Source of the DNA: Poecilobothrus nobilitatus
Taxonomy: Eukaryota; Arthropoda; Insecta; Diptera; Dolichopodidae
Length of the DNA: 64,000 nt
Assembly (NCBI GenBank): GCA_947095535.1
Contig: OX352773.1
Location: 154,498,771 to 154,562,770 of the forward strand
Direction: 5' to 3'
Positions 60,782-64,000 of the stretch are shown one piece after another (position 1 is the first letter of the stretch; every line of letters starts with the position of its first letter). Below the pieces are notes generated by a model. That model made no database searches and was not told the DNA's origin. It worked only from the letters and a program-made list of their open reading frames with translations. A program made the translations under genes and the position numbers.

Positions 60782-61218
60782 AAAAAAAAAAATTTGTATT
60801 TTATGTTTTGGAAATGAGAGTTTTTGTATGTAGTATTTGTAAAAGTGACATTAGAAATTTTAGCAGTAAGTATAGGTCATAGGATAATAAAATTTAATTT
60901 ATTTATATGCTTTGGGTTGTAGTTTTGTTTTATGTACAGTTTTTTGTAAAAATTTTTTGGGAAAATTATTTTTCATTTAAGATAGTTTGCAGTTACAGCT
61001 TACAGTCATTTTGCACTTAGGTTACAGTTACTTATTATGATTATCTTAGTTAAGCTTACGGTGTTACAAAAAATTGAGAGAGAAAAGTGATTAAACTTAA
61101 ATGAAATTTACTTATTTTATATAGTGAAACTTTTGTACCAGTAATCTGTTTGACATGAAATCACATTTTCCAGCTTTCACCACATAATTGTATTAAGTTG
61201 TACGAAATTCTAAAAAAA
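60782..61218. other. AT-rich spacer, nothing recognised
   Basis: No supported gene. Confidence 0.6.
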
Positions 61219-61997
61219 CAAGTAAAAATAACAGTAAGTCGATGCAACCGACTTATTTATACCCTACACCTAAAAAAATCAAATTAAATTAAAAATCCAT
61301 AAGTTATTTTAGTTAGGTATTTAATACAAGCTAAAAAAAATAATTGCTTTTACAACCTTTGTACAAAATTTCAGGTTTCTACCTTTATTAAATTCAAAAA
61401 TATTGTTAGGTCTTGGCCTTGGGAAGTGTGTCTTGGGAAGTGTGTGAAGGCACGCGGACCACCACCCCAATTCATCTCAAATTTTAGAGACATCAACAGG
61501 GTAGAATATTGTTATATCAAATTTCAAGTTTATATATTTATTAATTTCGAAGATATGCTTGTTCGGTTTTGGGAGTTGTATGGAAGGTACCCGAACAACC
61601 ACTCCAATTCATCTAAAATTTTGGGGATATCAGAGATTCAGAAAAACACATCCTCGTACAAAATTTTAAGTTTCTATCTTTATTAATTTCGAAAATATGC
61701 GTATTAGGTTTTGGGAGTTGTATGGGAGGTACTCGAACGCATGGTCCGATTTCGTCCATTTACAATCCTCGCCTTACCTTAGTCATTGTTAACCTACATT
61801 ATAAATTTCATTAAGATAGCATCATTATTTTTTGAGTTATCGTGCGTACGGACGGACGGACGGACATCGCTAAATCGACTCAGGCGGTGATCCTGATTCA
61901 GAATACATATACATGTCTATACCTAACTCGCTTCTTTTTGGTGGTTACAAACACCATACCAAAGTTAATATACCCTATACTTAATGTGTAGGGTATA
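61219..61997 (-). mobile_element. HINE-like family B element, 779 bp (one monomer shorter)
   Basis: It has the same ends, hairpin, GGAC run and inverted repeats as 12181-13092, but one interior monomer of about 140 bp is missing. A 14-bp duplication (cttgggaagtgtgt) occurs near 61420-61447. Confidence 0.82.
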
Positions 61998-62935
61998 AAA
62001 ATTCCATTTCCAAAATAATATTTACATAAATCCAAAAAAAATTCCACAAAAACCTTCAACTTAAAATGGTTTTTTTTTTGCTTTTTAAAATTTTTAATTT
62101 GTTAAAGAATAATGATAAAAGGAACATATAATACACTTCCGTATAGTGTAATTGTGTAATAGCCTCTTGTAAACTTGAACAAAAAAAAAAATTCTTTTCT
62201 AAATTTCAATTTTTAGAATTTAAAATAATTTGTTAGAAAATAGGGATCTATGGCAGCAATCATAAAATCATTTTTTTAAAAGGACACTTGGCATTATCAA
62301 CACTTGACTTAAAGCTGATTAACAAACAAAAAAAAAAAAACACTTTTAGCAAAATGCTATTTTGTAAAAAAGACATTTTGACAAAAATCCTTTTGGTATA
62401 ATTTTTTGATGTTGTGGGTTAGTTAGTCATAATCATGATGAAATATGGAAACCTTAATTTTGGAACCAGTTGGTTGAATACATTATTATTATTTTTTTAT
62501 ATACATATTTAAACAATAAACCATTAACCAAAATTTATTGAAACCTAAATTTTATTTCCAAACTCCTGCATTTATTCGTACAAATCTAATAAAACAATGC
62601 CTATCGAAATTACATTATATGTTTTTGTTAAATTTTGTACGCACTAGCGAAACTGTAGAAGCGGATCCCGTTAGGTTTCACTAAATGGGATTTGTTGTGA
62701 GTTCTTGATAAAAAATATCGCATTAGAATAAATTTAATTTTATCAAATGATTTTTTTTTGTCAAACACAATATTATGTGAAAATGTTTATTTTATGCCAA
62801 GTGTCTTTTTAATAAATAGCTTTAGGATTGGCATCTTCCGAAAAAATTTATTGAAAACAGAGAAAAATAAAAGTGCTCTTCAATGTATCGTATCAAAGGT
62901 ATTAACAAATAAATATTTTTTTCATTTCACTATTG
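61998..62935. other. AT-rich DNA, nothing recognised
   Basis: No supported gene or repeat. Confidence 0.6.
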
Positions 62936-63600
62936 TTAGGATATTTTCAAAAAATTTTGAAAAAATGTGCTTTTTAGTTTCACTCTGTCCATCAGTTCGT
63001 CCGTCTGTCCGTCTGGGTGTTTACAAAACTTCTACATCGTTTGAAATAAAGCAATGAAATTTTAAATACGAATAGGAACTAATACTAATACGAACTAATT
63101 TTGTGGAAAAACTTTTTTCTGTAGCCCCATCCGTTACGGAGCTACAGTCCTACAAAATTCGAAACAGCCATATCTTTAAATTGTTATAACACCAGTTTTA
63201 TAAGGTATATTTTTAATATAGAAACGCCAAACGATAGCTGGTCTTATAAATCTTATATGTAAAATGAAATGTGAAACTCAATTTTTGCATAAATTTGGAC
63301 CTCTTCCATTTTTCAAACGGTTTAACTTAGAAGCCTAAATGGATCTGAAGATGAAAGGAAATAAATGTCAGTAATTTCAGGAAATAGCCTCTCGTTTAGG
63401 AGCAGTTAGGGGTTAAAAACTGTAAATTCTCTATTTTTAAACACCTGTAACTTGGGCACCTGACATATTTTTTTTGTAGTAATATACAAAACTTAAGGCT
63501 TATAATTTTGTTTGTATTAATAATTTTCTTAATAATATAGGGTTACCTTATAACTGACAAAAGTGTGATTTGATTTTTCTCAATTTTTTCTTATTGTTTT
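62935..63600 (+). mobile_element. Family D element, best copy
   Basis: It opens near aattttgaaaaaatgtgc, then ttagtttcactctgtcc, a gtccgtctgtccgtctg tract, tacaaaacttctacatcg, tgtagccccatccgttacgg and a family A-like body to aatatagggttacc. An apparent 99-codon frame across its start is produced by the repeat and is not conserved in other copies. Confidence 0.55.
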
Positions 63601-64000
63601 CATTATTATTCATAATTTGTATTAATAAAATATGTAATTATTATAAATTTATTTTTCAATATAATATCTACTCTTTACTTTAGGCTTATCATGGAATATT
63701 TTTTAATTTTGGAAATGTGCTTTTTTAAATTTTAGGTTTTTTACATTACTTGTATGTTCACATTCAGGTATTTACAAACATGGATAAAAATTTCTTGGTA
63801 ATTACAGAAAAACATAATCTATAAATATTTCAAACATCTTTAATCTGTCCAATGCTTCAATTTATAGTTTTTTCTTTTTTTATGTTTACTTAAAATGAAT
63901 TGTACATAAAAAATAGTACATTTTAAAAAAAAGGTGATGCATTCAAACCATAAAAACAAATTTTTTTTAGGCCTTTAAAATGTGACCTTTAATAAATAAC
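63601..64000. other. AT-rich DNA at the window edge
   Basis: Nothing recognised. Confidence 0.6.

Noticed and set aside
62758..63057. 99-codon frame ending near a GTCCGTCTG tract
   Set aside because: It spans the border of a family D element, and its latter part is microsatellite translation (SVCPSVRPSVRL-like).

Overview
The window looks like insect nuclear DNA, possibly from a fly. It is very A+T-rich, has spliced genes with short AT-rich introns, and is crowded with short non-autonomous mobile elements. Their TATACCC...GGGTATA ends and internal GTCC microsatellites match the layout of Drosophila DINE-1 elements (non-autonomous Helentrons, called HINEs). No bacterial, viral or plasmid backbone is visible. 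The exact organism is my inference and was not tested.

The one clear gene locus is at 5.3-10.7 kb. Two cytosolic-type aldehyde dehydrogenases (ALDH1/ALDH2-like) sit tail to tail: a plus-strand copy (recognised from 5346 to 6918, first exon not found) and a complete minus-strand copy (10716 to 7213, four exons, 492 aa). Matching coding exons have exactly the same lengths (105, 101 and 1231 nt) and the stop codons lie only about 290 bp apart. Both keep the catalytic residues, so both probably make active NAD-dependent enzymes. A 125-nt identical tract between otherwise diverged copies suggests gene conversion.

Elsewhere I see no complete gene. Three coding fragments are worth attention: a minus-strand terminal exon at 52237-52478 (79 codons, good acceptor, AATAAA just after the stop), a possible 44-nt microexon at 21133-21176, and a GC-rich island at 16475-16643 that may be the leader and gag start of an LTR retroelement.

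Most of the recognisable remainder is transposon-derived. HINE-like family A (about 1.4-1.6 kb) and its sub-family A2 recur at 1.9, 27, 31, 34, 35.5, 41.7, 44, 49.7, 51.6, 56.7 and 59.2 kb. Family B lies at 12.2 and 61.2 kb, and family C at 25.9, 46.6 and 55.4 kb. Family D, related to the body of A, is scattered as fragments. There are two tRNA-derived SINE families; one copy is nested in a family C element with a clean 17-bp target-site duplication. A canonical-looking Helitron 3' end (hairpin, then CTAG followed by T) at 46 kb interrupts a family A copy. The 17.3-22.2 kb stretch is dominated by A/T homopolymers and TA repeats.
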